DNA of 64,000 nt from Flavobacterium terrae (lineage in GTDB: Bacteria; Bacteroidota; Bacteroidia; Flavobacteriales; Flavobacteriaceae). Positions 35,059 to 43,707 of this stretch are shown here, one piece after another. The translations under genes were made by a program, and so were the position numbers. How positions within the stretch are numbered: the first letter of the stretch is position 1; every line of letters starts with the position of its first letter. Under the pieces are notes generated by a model. It saw only the letters and a list, made by a program, of their open reading frames with translations. It ran no database searches and had not been told where the DNA came from. Location: the NCBI RefSeq assembly GCF_900142035.1, contig NZ_FQZI01000002.1, positions 248,001 to 312,000 of the forward strand, given 5' to 3'.

Positions 35059-35859
35059 TTAATTAATAATTTGTTTTAACTTTTTCTGATACTCTATATT
35101 CTCATTTATTCCTAAATGATTCTGGCCTTCAAGTATGAAAAGACTATCTGTTGGCTTCAATACTTTTTTTAGTCTAAATGAATTTTCTATTGAAATTAAT
35201 TGATCCTTATTTCCGTGAAACAGATAAATAGGTGTTTTTATTTTGTTTAAATATTTTTCTGTTTCAAAACGAAACTTCTTCAACGAATTTGGAAAATAGG
35301 GAACTCTTCCTTCGGTAAATTTTAAAAAATTATCAAATGGTGCTTTTAAAATCAAGAGATCGTTTCTTCTTATGGAAGCCAAATAAGAGGCAGATCCTGT
35401 TCCAATTGAATAACCTATAATAATTCTCTTTTTATATTTTTTTGAAACAGTATCAAATACTATTTGTACATCTTTTAAAACCTGTTCTTCATTTTCTATT
35501 TTACCTTCGCTTTTTCCAAAACCTCTATAATCTAAAATAAAAATATCATAACCCAAGTCAATATAGGTTTTAGAAATTTTTCCCCATCTATCCACTGCAC
35601 CTGCATTTCCATGAAGATAAAATATTAATCCTTTGGGATTGTTTGCTTTAAATAAAATACCATGTTGATACTTTCCATCAAAAGATTTTACTTTAACTTC
35701 TTCAAAGTTATTTTCAAAATAGAACTTATAATTTTCATTCAATTTATACTGAACAAAAACCATCTCAGTTTGATTAAAGTAAAAGTAACTCACGTATAAA
35801 ACATAAAGACCTCCAAAAATTCCTAAAAAAGAAAGTACTAAAAATTTGAATTGTTTCAT
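35059..35859 (-). CDS. membrane-anchored alpha/beta hydrolase
   Basis: The 266-residue protein has one N-terminal membrane helix (about residues 5-25) and a Hydrolase_4/DUF1749-like alpha/beta fold: oxyanion region FYLHGNAGAVDRWGKI, DYRGFGKSEGK, nucleophile elbow GYSIGTGSASYLA (Ser of G-x-S-x-G), acidic residue in YLFHGNKDQLI and His in ILEGQNHLGI. It resembles the ABHD13/Bem46-type serine hydrolases, whose substrates are usually unknown. It is the first gene of a two-gene unit with the small lipoprotein. Confidence 0.88.
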   Translation of the reverse strand: MKQFKFLVLSFLGIFGGLYVLYVSYFYFNQTEMVFVQYKLNENYKFYFENNFEEVKVKSFDGKYQHGILFKANNPKGLIFYLHGNAGAVDRWGKISKTYIDLGYDIFILDYRGFGKSEGKIENEEQVLKDVQIVFDTVSKKYKKRIIIGYSIGTGSASYLASIRRNDLLILKAPFDNFLKFTEGRVPYFPNSLKKFRFETEKYLNKIKTPIYLFHGNKDQLISIENSFRLKKVLKPTDSLFILEGQNHLGINENIEYQKKLKQIIN

Positions 35860-35883
35860 AAGTAAGTCAAAGTTTAAAAATAC

Positions 35884-35912
35884 AAAAAAAGACTACCAAT
35901 AGTAGTCTTTCA
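35884..35912 (-). terminator. rho-independent terminator ending the DUF2007 operon
   Basis: AAAGACTAC (35888-35896) and GTAGTCTTT (35902-35910) form a perfect stem with a CAATA loop. Read on the minus strand it runs into a T tract (complement of 35884-35890), so it terminates the minus-strand operon ending at 35934. Confidence 0.85.
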
Positions 35913-35933
35913 ATATTTTTGATGTTTAGAGTA

Positions 35934-36152
35934 TTAAATACTCATCTTAAATTCTTCAATAATTGGATTTGCTTTAATTAGATCCGTTTTTTGAATAAAA
36001 ACTTCGACAGCTTGACCTGCTGTACCAAAACCAGCAATAAGTCCTGATTGTATATTATTTTTTACTACGGTAGAAATTTCAGCTGCTTCTAGTTTAGATT
36101 GCAATGCTTGTGCTAAAATTTCGCTACCTGAAAATATTTTCATTAATGCCAT
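35934..36152 (-). CDS. DUF2007 domain-containing protein
   Basis: This 72-residue protein carries the DUF2007 pattern MKIFSGSEILAQALQSKLEAAEISTVVKNNIQSGLIAGFGTAGQAVEVFIQKTDLIKANPIIEEF. The start could also be at the internal ATG three codons in. The family is annotated as putative signal transducing because of its PII-like fold, but no function is established. It is the last gene of the minus operon running from 41054 and is followed by a terminator. Confidence 0.85.
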   Translation of the reverse strand: MALMKIFSGSEILAQALQSKLEAAEISTVVKNNIQSGLIAGFGTAGQAVEVFIQKTDLIKANPIIEEFKMSI

Positions 36153-36174
36153 ACTTTTTTATATCTATTTATTG

Positions 36175-36810
36175 TTATTCGTCATCTTCTTCTTCATAGT
36201 CATCGACACCAAAAAGAAATGGATCAATCATAATTTTATCTGCAAGAATTTCAACTCGTTCTGTCAATTCGGAACAAAAAAACAATCTTTGTGTTTTTTC
36301 GACGCTCATAGAAAGTCTTTGAACTATTGGTTCTAAGCGAAGTTTAAAAATTTCATTAGCATCATCGACCACAAATATTTTTACAGTATTCATGTTAAAT
36401 CCTGCTCCTGAAAACATAGCATTTATTTTATTGGGAGTTCCTATTAAAACATCCATTCCTGCCGAGATTATGTTTTTCTCTTCGTCAATATCTGTTTTAT
36501 CGTTTACACCAATGATTCTTAGATTGGTATATTTTCCAAATTTTTCAAACATTTCAACAGTTTGCAAAACTGCCTCTTTGTCTTTTACTATAACTAACGC
36601 TCTTGTAGATTCACCAACTGCTTTTTCAAGTTTTTGAATTACTGTATATACAATTGAAGTGGTCTTTCCTTCGCCTTCTGGCATTATTACAACTGCATCT
36701 GCACCACTTTTTAAAGTACTCCAACAATCTGCCTGTACCTCAGTAGGATCTGTTATCCAATTCTCAATTAAAGCTTGCTGAAGGTTTTGATTTATTTTTT
36801 TTAACTGCAT
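36175..36810 (-). CDS. DEAD/DEAH-like single-domain protein (degenerate helicase)
   Basis: The 211-residue protein has only the first RecA-like domain of a DEAD-box helicase. The Q-motif-like opening NWITDPTEVQADCWSTL is followed by Walker A MPEGEGKTTSIVYTV, a Ia-like stretch ALVIVKDKEAVLQTVEMFEKFG, IGTPNKINAMFSG and the Walker B position VVDDANEIF, where DEAD is DDAN. Motif III ends near FFCSELTER, and no C-terminal helicase domain follows. The protein could not unwind RNA in the usual way; it may bind RNA or ATP as a regulator. It lies in the operon between the sigma-54 regulator and the DUF2007 gene. Confidence 0.82.
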   Translation of the reverse strand: MQLKKINQNLQQALIENWITDPTEVQADCWSTLKSGADAVVIMPEGEGKTTSIVYTVIQKLEKAVGESTRALVIVKDKEAVLQTVEMFEKFGKYTNLRIIGVNDKTDIDEEKNIISAGMDVLIGTPNKINAMFSGAGFNMNTVKIFVVDDANEIFKLRLEPIVQRLSMSVEKTQRLFFCSELTERVEILADKIMIDPFLFGVDDYEEEDDE

Positions 36811-36816
36811 AGTTCT

Positions 36817-37980
36817 TTATTTAGATGCAAACAATTTGACATCATTCTCAGAAATTTCAGCTCCTCCAAGAATTATTAAACGTTCCACCACATTTCTTAG
36901 TTCACGAATATTACCTGTCCAATCGTATTCTTGTAATAATTTGATTGCTTCTTTAGAAAAAGATTTTACTGCACTACCTTGCTCACCAGCAATTTTAGCA
37001 GCAAAATGTTCAATTAAGTTAGGAATATCATCTCTTCTATCATTTAAGGCAGGAACTTTTATTAAGATTACTGCTAAACGATGGTATAAATCTTCACGAA
37101 AACGACCTTCTTCAATTTCCTTTTTTAAATCTTTGTTGGTTGCAGCTACAACACGAACATTTACTTTAATGTCCTTGTCTGCTCCTACTCTTTGAATTAA
37201 GTTTTCTTGTAATGCACGCAAAACTTTAGCCTGTGCAGGCAAACTCATATCTCCTATTTCATCTAAGAAAATTGTTCCTCCATCGGCAGCTTCAAATTTT
37301 CCAGCACGGTCTTTTACGGCAGAAGTAAATGCTCCTTTTATATGACCAAATAATTCGCTTTCTATTAATTCTGAAGGAATTGCAGCACAATTCACTTCTA
37401 TAATTGGTCCAGAACTGCGTTCACTTTTTTCATGAATTTGATGAGCTACTAACTCTTTCCCTGTTCCATTAGGACCAGTAATAAGTACACGAGCTTCTGT
37501 AGGCGCAACTTTTTCGATCATATCCTTAATATGACTAATTGCATCGCTATCACCAATCATTTCGTAGTTTTTAGAAACTTTCTTCTTTAAGATTTTATTC
37601 TCAACAACTAGTTTTTTTCTGTCAAGTGCATTACGAACTGTATTTAGTAATCTATTTAAATCTGGTGGTTTTGAAATGTAATCAAAAGCCCCCAATCGCA
37701 TAGTATTTACAGCAGTATCTAAATCACCGTGACCAGATATCATTACCATTGGAACTTCGGGCTTAATTTTTTTAATTGCCTCTAAAACTTCTACTCCGTC
37801 CATTTTAGGCATTTTTATATCGCACAAAATTAAATCGTAATCTTCATTTGTTGCTTTATCAAGTCCTTGAACGCCATCTTCTGCTTCATCAACCTTATAC
37901 GTTTCACTCTCTTCAGAAAGGATTTTGACTAAAACTCTACGAATTGCGGCTTCATCTTCTATTATTAATATTTTTGACAT
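36817..37980 (-). CDS. sigma-54-interacting response regulator without DNA-binding domain
   Basis: The 387-residue protein has a receiver (IIEDE, phosphoacceptor D54 in LILCDIKMPKMDG, Thr/Ser in VMISGHGD, Lys in YISKPP) joined to a sigma-54 AAA+ domain with Walker A ITGPNGTGKE, the GAFTSA loop (GHIKGAFTSAVKDRAG), Walker B GGTIFLDEIGDMS and the arginine finger region. It ends LRNVVERLIILGGAEISENDVKLFASK, just after the AAA+ lid, so the Fis-type HTH present in NtrC is missing. It may activate sigma-54 from solution or serve another role. It shares the operon with MscS and the degenerate DEAD-like protein. Confidence 0.93.
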   Translation of the reverse strand: MSKILIIEDEAAIRRVLVKILSEESETYKVDEAEDGVQGLDKATNEDYDLILCDIKMPKMDGVEVLEAIKKIKPEVPMVMISGHGDLDTAVNTMRLGAFDYISKPPDLNRLLNTVRNALDRKKLVVENKILKKKVSKNYEMIGDSDAISHIKDMIEKVAPTEARVLITGPNGTGKELVAHQIHEKSERSSGPIIEVNCAAIPSELIESELFGHIKGAFTSAVKDRAGKFEAADGGTIFLDEIGDMSLPAQAKVLRALQENLIQRVGADKDIKVNVRVVAATNKDLKKEIEEGRFREDLYHRLAVILIKVPALNDRRDDIPNLIEHFAAKIAGEQGSAVKSFSKEAIKLLQEYDWTGNIRELRNVVERLIILGGAEISENDVKLFASK

Positions 37981-37995
37981 TATAATAAGATTTCT

Positions 37996-38823
37996 TTATT
38001 TTGAAATTATATGGATATCTCTTTGTGGAAATGGTATTTCTATTTTATTCTCTCTAAATTTTTGATCAATTTTATATCGAATATCACTTTGTATTTTAGG
38101 ACTCTTCATGCCATTTTCTACATAAAAATACACTGAAAAATTTAAAGATGAATCTGCAAAATCTTCAAACAAAACATTTACAGTATCTGGAGATACAATA
38201 CCTTCAGTATTTTTAGCACATTCTTCTAATATTTTTTTTACCAAATTCACATCGCTTCCGTAAGCTACTCCCACAGAAACATGTTCTCTGTTAGTTGAAT
38301 TATTTTGAGTCCAATTAAAAAGAGTTTCAATCATGAACTTATGATTTGGAATGATCATAACTCTATCATTACGCGTAACCATTCTTGTAGTTCTTAAATT
38401 GATTTCTTTAACCTGACCTACTTTACCATCAACTTCAATAATATCTCCAACATGCAGAGATTTGTCTAAAATCATTAGTATTCCAGATATAATATCTTGA
38501 AAGAAAGTTTGCAATGCAAAACCAATCCCTACAAATAGAGCTGCAGAAGCAGTAATAAACACATTCATATTTATTCCGCTTGAATGCAAGATAAACATAA
38601 AAACTAAGATATAAACAACGTACTTTATGAATTGAAATAGGCTGATAAATTTGTTTTTATCTTCTGGAGCAAGTTTACGTGTTATAAACTTTCTAATAAA
38701 TTTAAGCAGAATTGATGTTAAAACTAAAGCAAAGATTAGCACCAATAAATTAGCAACCGTAAATTCTATTGTTTTAGAATCGATTAACTTATATTTTAAT
38801 ATTTCAGTTATTTGGTTTAACAT
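37996..38823 (-). CDS. small-conductance mechanosensitive channel, MscS family
   Basis: The 275-residue protein has about three membrane helices (residues 20-45, 65-85 and the pore helix about 90-115 with ALFVGIGFALQTFFQDIISGILMILD). The following beta domain has the classic HVGDIIEVDGKVGQVKEINLRTTRMVTRNDRVMIIPNHKFM, and the C-terminal alpha/beta domain is short. It releases osmolytes upon hypo-osmotic shock. It sits 3 bp downstream of the ABC-2 permease and 15 bp upstream of the response regulator in one operon. Confidence 0.93.
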   Translation of the reverse strand: MLNQITEILKYKLIDSKTIEFTVANLLVLIFALVLTSILLKFIRKFITRKLAPEDKNKFISLFQFIKYVVYILVFMFILHSSGINMNVFITASAALFVGIGFALQTFFQDIISGILMILDKSLHVGDIIEVDGKVGQVKEINLRTTRMVTRNDRVMIIPNHKFMIETLFNWTQNNSTNREHVSVGVAYGSDVNLVKKILEECAKNTEGIVSPDTVNVLFEDFADSSLNFSVYFYVENGMKSPKIQSDIRYKIDQKFRENKIEIPFPQRDIHIISK

Positions 38824-38826
38824 TTA

Positions 38827-40128
38827 TTAGTATTTCAACCATTTATATAATTCTTTCCAAGTTGGCTTTTTACCATACATTAAAATACCTACACGGTAAA
38901 TTTTAGATGCAAACCATACCACAGTTATAAAAGTTGCAAATAGTATTACTATTGACAAAATTAATTGCCAAACTGGTACCCCAAAAGGAATTCGCATCAA
39001 CATTACAATTGGTGATGTTAACGGGATCATCGAGAAAACAGTAGCAACTGTTCCGTGAGGATCATTAATAACCGTAAAGAAACCTACATATACTCCTAAC
39101 ATTAATGGCATAATGATAGGAAATAAAAATTGTTGAGAATCTGTCTCAGAATCTACAGCTGCTCCAATGGCAGCATACAATGAGCTATACAAGAAATAAC
39201 CACCAATGAAATAAATAATAAAAGCTACAGTTAATGTACCTATAGGTAAATTCCAAAGTTCACGAATGTAAGTCTGAACTGTTCCCATTTCTTTTTGAGC
39301 CATTTCCATCATTTCTGGAGATACTGTTGAACTAGCACCAGGTTGAACACCGAAAAAAGAGGATATACCAAACATTAAAACTCCTCCTAAAATTGCCCAA
39401 ATTGCAAATTGAAGAATTCCAGCCAATGAAGTACCCATAATTTTTCCTAACATAAGCTGAAAAGGTTTGACAGAAGAAATAATAATTTCTATAATACGAT
39501 TTGTTTTTTCTTCTATTACACTTCTCATAACCATATTACCATAAATGATAATAAACATCATAATTAAGTAACCAAAAGCACCACCAATACCAACTTTAAT
39601 CTCATTTAAACCTTTTAAACTATCCTCACCAGAAAATTTAGACAAATGAATATCAGAATCCACTTTTGCAGCATCAATTTTAGCAGCATCAAAACCTAAT
39701 TTTTTTAAATTTTCATGAGTAAGTTTGTTATCTATAACTTTTTCCATACTCATAATAGATTCCATACTTGGACTATCATCAGATATATATTCTACTTTAG
39801 TTGATAGTTCTTCAGTGTTTGATACCTTTGGCACATATATTAACCCTTCATAATTTTTTGCTGCTGTATCCTTAGCTAATTTTAAAGGCATGGCTGACAG
39901 ATCCACATACTGAGTTTCCTTGTCGTTTTTAAAATCAGATTTTAAAATTCCTGCTTCATCATGAATGGCAATTTTAGTAATTTCACCTTTATTCATATTG
40001 GCTAAGTAACCAATCAAAAAAGACATTCCTACTATTAATAATGGACTTAGAAAAGTCATTACTATAAATGATTTATTACGCACTTTGGCAATAAATTCTC
40101 TTTTTATAATTAAAGATAAAACTCCCAT
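38827..40128 (-). CDS. ABC-2 type transporter permease, NatB-like
   Basis: The 433-residue membrane protein has one N-terminal helix (about residues 20-40), a large extracytoplasmic domain (about 45-170), then five more helices with the ABC-2 hallmark VIEEKTNRIIEIIISSVKPFQLMLGKIMGTSLAGILQFAIWAILG. It resembles the Na+-extruding NatB and other ABC-2 permeases. Its start overlaps the stop of the ATPase gene by one base (40128), so the pair is translationally coupled. The exported substrate is unknown. Confidence 0.92.
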   Translation of the reverse strand: MGVLSLIIKREFIAKVRNKSFIVMTFLSPLLIVGMSFLIGYLANMNKGEITKIAIHDEAGILKSDFKNDKETQYVDLSAMPLKLAKDTAAKNYEGLIYVPKVSNTEELSTKVEYISDDSPSMESIMSMEKVIDNKLTHENLKKLGFDAAKIDAAKVDSDIHLSKFSGEDSLKGLNEIKVGIGGAFGYLIMMFIIIYGNMVMRSVIEEKTNRIIEIIISSVKPFQLMLGKIMGTSLAGILQFAIWAILGGVLMFGISSFFGVQPGASSTVSPEMMEMAQKEMGTVQTYIRELWNLPIGTLTVAFIIYFIGGYFLYSSLYAAIGAAVDSETDSQQFLFPIIMPLMLGVYVGFFTVINDPHGTVATVFSMIPLTSPIVMLMRIPFGVPVWQLILSIVILFATFITVVWFASKIYRVGILMYGKKPTWKELYKWLKY

Positions 40129-41054
40129 TATTTTTTATTTGTAACTGTTTGAATAAAAATATCGTTTACACTCGGTATAGTTTCAGTAAAATGTGTTACC
40201 TGTCCATTTCTTGTTAAAATTGACAATAATTCATTTTGCGTTGCGCCTCCTAAATCAATCTCAAGTTTTAAATCATCGTTTAATGACTTAAAATTAGTTT
40301 GTCCAACGGTAAATTTTTGTGTTAAATCATACATTAACCCCTCAACATTGTTTGAAACAATACCCACTTGAAATTTATGTGTTCGGTATTGACGTTTTAC
40401 ATCTTCTAACTTACCTTCAATAAGTTTATTTGATTTATGAATTAAAGCAATATAGTCACACATTTCTTCAACACTTTCCATACGATGAGTTGAAAAAATT
40501 ATAGAAGTTCCTTTTTTATTTAATTCGATAATTTCGTCTTTAATCAAATTTGCATTTACAGGATCAAAACCAGAAAATGGTTCATCCAGAATCAACAACT
40601 TAGGTTGGTGCAAAATGGTAACAATAAATTGGATTTTTTGCGCCATCCCTTTTGAAAGTTCTTGGATTTTTTTATTCCACCAAGCTTCGATTTCAAATTT
40701 TTCGAACCAATATTTTAATTGCTTTTGAGCATCTGCTTTAGACATTCCTTTTAGCTGAGCTAAATAAAGCGCTTGCTCTCCCACCTTCATTGTTTTATAC
40801 AAACCACGCTCTTCTGGCATATAACCAATTACAGAAACATGATTGGGTGCTAACTTTTCACCATCTAAAATCACCTCGCCAGAATCTGGCATTGTAATTT
40901 GATTAATAATACGAATTAATGATGTTTTTCCAGCTCCGTTAGGTCCCAGTAGTCCATAAATACTACCTTTAGGTACTTGCAGAGAAACTGAATTTAATGC
41001 TGTGTAATCACCGTATTGTTTAACTACGTTTTTTACTTCAAGTATGTTACTCAT
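40128..41054 (-). CDS. ABC transporter ATP-binding protein, NatA-like
   Basis: The 308-residue ATPase has Walker A GPNGAGKTS, signature ELSKGMAQKIQFIV (in place of LSGGQ), Walker B LLILDEPFSGFDPVN and the switch His in STHRMES. The C-terminal 90 residues are the accessory domain of the DUF4162 type found in ABC-2 exporters. It heads a six-gene minus operon that ends at the DUF2007 gene (35934), with gaps of at most 22 bp between members. Confidence 0.93.
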   Translation of the reverse strand: MSNILEVKNVVKQYGDYTALNSVSLQVPKGSIYGLLGPNGAGKTSLIRIINQITMPDSGEVILDGEKLAPNHVSVIGYMPEERGLYKTMKVGEQALYLAQLKGMSKADAQKQLKYWFEKFEIEAWWNKKIQELSKGMAQKIQFIVTILHQPKLLILDEPFSGFDPVNANLIKDEIIELNKKGTSIIFSTHRMESVEEMCDYIALIHKSNKLIEGKLEDVKRQYRTHKFQVGIVSNNVEGLMYDLTQKFTVGQTNFKSLNDDLKLEIDLGGATQNELLSILTRNGQVTHFTETIPSVNDIFIQTVTNKK

Positions 41055-41130
41055 TCGAAATGATTGATTTTTGTAAAAATAAGAATTTCTGTTACTATAA
41101 AATTAGATGCAAATAGATTGAAAATGTTAC

Positions 41131-41155
41131 AAAAAAATCCCACAATCTTGTGGGA
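41131..41155 (-). terminator. rho-independent terminator after dnaJ
   Basis: TCCCACAA (41138-41145) and TTGTGGGA (41148-41155) form a perfect stem over a two-base loop, and the minus strand then runs into a T tract (complement of 41131-41137). It ends the grpE-dnaJ transcript. A two-base loop is tight, so the outer pairs may open. Confidence 0.8.
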
Positions 41156-41179
41156 TCCTTATTTGATATTCACTTTAAA

Positions 41180-42301
41180 TTATGAAAACATATCTTTTAC
41201 CTTTTCAAAAAAAGACTTTTCTGATTTTTCTGGTTTTGGAATAAAATTAGCATCTTCTAAATTGCTTTCAAAGAATTTCTTTTGCTCTTTAGAAAGGTTT
41301 TTAGGAGTCCAAACATTTACATGCACCAATAAATCTCCACTTCCATAGCTATTTAAACTTGGTATTCCTTTTCCTTTTAAGCGAAGTATTTTACCAGACT
41401 GAATTCCTTCTTCAAGCTTAATACGTACTTTACCGTTAACAGCCTCAATTTCTTTTGAAGCTCCTAGAACAGCTTCGGGATAACTTATATATAAATCGTA
41501 ATGAAGGTTTTCACCCTCACGTTTTAAAAATTCATGCTCAATTTCTTCGATAGCAACAATTAAATCACCTGCAATACCATTACCTGGCGCATCGTTTCCT
41601 TTACCAGAAACTTTAAGTTGCATACCATCTACTACACCTGCTGGAATTTTGATTGATACTGTATCTTCTTCGGTAATCATTCCGTGAGCATCTGCTTCAT
41701 TTGGTTTTTTATCAATAGATTGACCAATACCTCCACATGTAGGGCAAGTAGTTGCAGTTTGCATACGTCCTAGAATTGTGTTCGTAACTCTCATTACTTG
41801 GCCTTGACCATTACATGTAGCACAAGTTTTATAAGTTACTCCAGCAGCTTGAACTTTTCGTTTAACTTTTACTTTCTTTTCAACACCATTTGCAATTTCT
41901 TCTAAAGTTAATTTGACTTTTATTCTCAAATTACTTCCTTTTGCTCTACGCTGACCTCCGCCACCGCCAAAGCCTCCAAAACCACCCCCAAAAGCGCTAC
42001 CAAAAATATCTCCAAACTGGCTAAAGATATCGTCCATATTCATGTGACCAGCTCCTCCGCCAAAACCACCAGCACCATCGAAGGCTGCATGACCATACTG
42101 ATCGTAACGAGCACGTTTATTGGCATCACTCAATACTTCGTAAGCCTCTGCTGCCTGCTTGAAATTTTCTTCTGCTTGTTTGTCACCAGGATTTTTGTCA
42201 GGATGAAATTCAATAGCTTTCTTTCGATACGCTTTTTTAATTTCGGCTTCTGAAGCTCCTTTACTAATCCCTAATATTTCGTAATAATCTTTTTTGCTCA
42301 T
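41180..42301 (-). CDS. dnaJ: chaperone protein DnaJ (two zinc-finger motifs only)
   Basis: The 373-residue DnaJ is the J-domain co-chaperone of DnaK, activating its ATPase through HPD (residues 33-35). The J domain (1-70), a Gly/Phe-rich linker with GGGFGGFGGGGGQ (about 75-120), and the client-binding beta domains are present. The zinc region holds just two CxxCxGxG motifs, at C160/C163 and C186/C189, whereas E. coli DnaJ has four; motifs I and IV are gone and their place is KPNEADAHGM. One zinc centre is thus lost. It is downstream of grpE by 41 bp and ends at a terminator. Confidence 0.96.
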   Translation of the reverse strand: MSKKDYYEILGISKGASEAEIKKAYRKKAIEFHPDKNPGDKQAEENFKQAAEAYEVLSDANKRARYDQYGHAAFDGAGGFGGGAGHMNMDDIFSQFGDIFGSAFGGGFGGFGGGGGQRRAKGSNLRIKVKLTLEEIANGVEKKVKVKRKVQAAGVTYKTCATCNGQGQVMRVTNTILGRMQTATTCPTCGGIGQSIDKKPNEADAHGMITEEDTVSIKIPAGVVDGMQLKVSGKGNDAPGNGIAGDLIVAIEEIEHEFLKREGENLHYDLYISYPEAVLGASKEIEAVNGKVRIKLEEGIQSGKILRLKGKGIPSLNSYGSGDLLVHVNVWTPKNLSKEQKKFFESNLEDANFIPKPEKSEKSFFEKVKDMFS

Positions 42302-42342
42302 AACATTTATCCCTTGACTTTACTCAGGATGACAATTTAATA

Positions 42343-42882
42343 TTAATTACCAATAACAACTTTAGGAAAACGAATAATCTTATCTCCTAGTTTATATCCT
42401 TTTTCTACTACATCAACAATTTTTCCTTTAAGCTCATCGCCTGCAGGAATTTGTGTAATAGCTTCAGCAAAATCTGCATCAAAAACATCACCTTGCTTAA
42501 TTTCAACTTCTTCTAAACCTTTAGAAATCAAAGTCGATTTTAGTTTTTCTTGAATTAATTCAACACCTTTTACTAAAGCCTCATCGTCAGATTTTGAAAT
42601 CTGAACCCAAGCTCTATCAAAATCATCTAAAACGGGTAACATTGCTTGTAAAACTTCTTGTCCAGCAGTTTTAAATAGCTCAATTCTCTCTTTAGATGTA
42701 CGTTTTTTATAATTCTCAAATTCTGCAAATAAACGCAAAAACTTATCTTTCTCTGCTGCTAACTCTTGAGTTAATTTTTCTTCAACTGTCAATTCTGGCG
42801 CAACTTCTTGATTTTGCTCCTGATTTATTTCTTGGTTAGTTTCATTCAATTCTTGCTCCATCTCTTTATTCTTGGCATTCAT
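42343..42882 (-). CDS. grpE: nucleotide exchange factor GrpE
   Basis: The start at the ATG at 42882 (MNAKNKEMEQEL) was chosen because the longer frame to 42957 runs through the promoter at 42926-42958. The 179-residue product has an acidic, Gln-rich N-terminal tail, the long dimerisation coiled coil and the GrpE signature: FLRLFAEFENYKKRTSKERIELF, then LPVLDDFDRAWVQ and the beta-wing ending KVVEKGYKLGDKIIRFPKVVIGN-like segment (GYKLGDKIIRFPKVVIGN). It recharges DnaK with ATP after DnaJ action. dnaJ follows on the same strand. Confidence 0.95.
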   Translation of the reverse strand: MNAKNKEMEQELNETNQEINQEQNQEVAPELTVEEKLTQELAAEKDKFLRLFAEFENYKKRTSKERIELFKTAGQEVLQAMLPVLDDFDRAWVQISKSDDEALVKGVELIQEKLKSTLISKGLEEVEIKQGDVFDADFAEAITQIPAGDELKGKIVDVVEKGYKLGDKIIRFPKVVIGN

Positions 42883-42925
42883 AGGTATATTCTTTATGAA
42901 AATTATTTTTTTCAATAATTGATTG

Positions 42926-42958
42926 CAAATGTACTGCCAAAGGTTTAAAAATGCCAAA
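42926..42958 (-). promoter_or_regulatory. promoter of the grpE-dnaJ operon
   Basis: On the minus strand TTTG (42955-42958) and TACATTTG (42926-42933) are separated by 21 bases, a full flavobacterial consensus. No CIRCE-type inverted repeat was seen nearby, so the operon looks driven by the primary sigma factor without HrcA. Confidence 0.78.
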
Positions 42959-43043
42959 TTGTCATTAATATTTTTATTTAAAGCTTGTAAAGACAGATTA
43001 TAATAAGTAACTTAGTGATAATCAAAATTTTAAAAAAACCATT

Positions 43044-43706
43044 ATGAAAAAGTCTCTTGTATGCCTTACTTTACTGCTAAGTGCTTTTATTTTTTCGTGC
43101 AAAAAAGAAAAAGTTGAAACTAACGACATTGAACAGCCAAACGAAATTACCAATGCTACTGGAACAAAGTTCAATGTTGATACCAAGGAATCTATTATTA
43201 ATTGGACTGGTTTTAAACTTACCGGAAAACACAATGGCACAATTCATTTAAAAGAAGGTTTTATAAGTTTAAAAGACAGCATTATAAATGGAGGAAGATT
43301 TTTTATTGATATGAATACAATAACTGTTACCGATTTAAAAGCTGGTGACGGAAAAGAAGACTTAGAAAATCATTTAAAAGGGACTGGCGAGAACGAAAAG
43401 AAAGATCACTTTTTTAATGTAAAAAAATATCCTACTAGTGATTTCAAAATCACCAAAGTAGAAAAAGATGGAGACAAATACATTGTCTTTGGCAACCTTT
43501 CTATAAAAGGCATAACTAAAGCAGTAAATTTTCCTGCTACAATAAAAGTATCTGATGATGAAATATCTATAAACAGTGAACCTTTAAGACTTAATAGAAC
43601 ATATTGGAATGTTAATTATGCTTCAAAATCAATTTTTGCTGATATTGGAGACAAATTCATTTCTGATGAAATTGAAGTTCAAGTTTATGTAAAAGCAAAA
43701 AAATAA
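43044..43706 (+). CDS. YceI family lipoprotein
   Basis: The 220-residue product has a lipoprotein signal (MKKSLVCLTLLLSAFIFSC) and a YceI-like lipocalin-type barrel: KFNVDTKESIINWTGFKLTGKHNGTIHLKEGFISLKD, then DLENHLKGTGENEKKDHFFNVKKYPTSDFKITKV and the ending GDKFISDEIEVQVYVKAKK. YceI proteins bind polyisoprenoid-like hydrophobic ligands in the periplasm; here the lipid anchor places it on a membrane. It ends one base before the stop of the convergent TIGR01777 gene. Confidence 0.92.
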   Translation: MKKSLVCLTLLLSAFIFSCKKEKVETNDIEQPNEITNATGTKFNVDTKESIINWTGFKLTGKHNGTIHLKEGFISLKDSIINGGRFFIDMNTITVTDLKAGDGKEDLENHLKGTGENEKKDHFFNVKKYPTSDFKITKVEKDGDKYIVFGNLSIKGITKAVNFPATIKVSDDEISINSEPLRLNRTYWNVNYASKSIFADIGDKFISDEIEVQVYVKAKK

Positions 43707-43707
43707 G

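Noticed and set aside
41138..41155. Hairpin after dnaJ as a CIRCE heat-shock operator
   Set aside because: It lies downstream of the gene, lacks the TTAGCACTC half-site and has a T run on the minus strand, so it is a terminator.
42883..42957. Longer GrpE frame starting at 42957
   Set aside because: The added residues run through a full TTTG-N21-TACATTTG promoter and have no GrpE-like composition.
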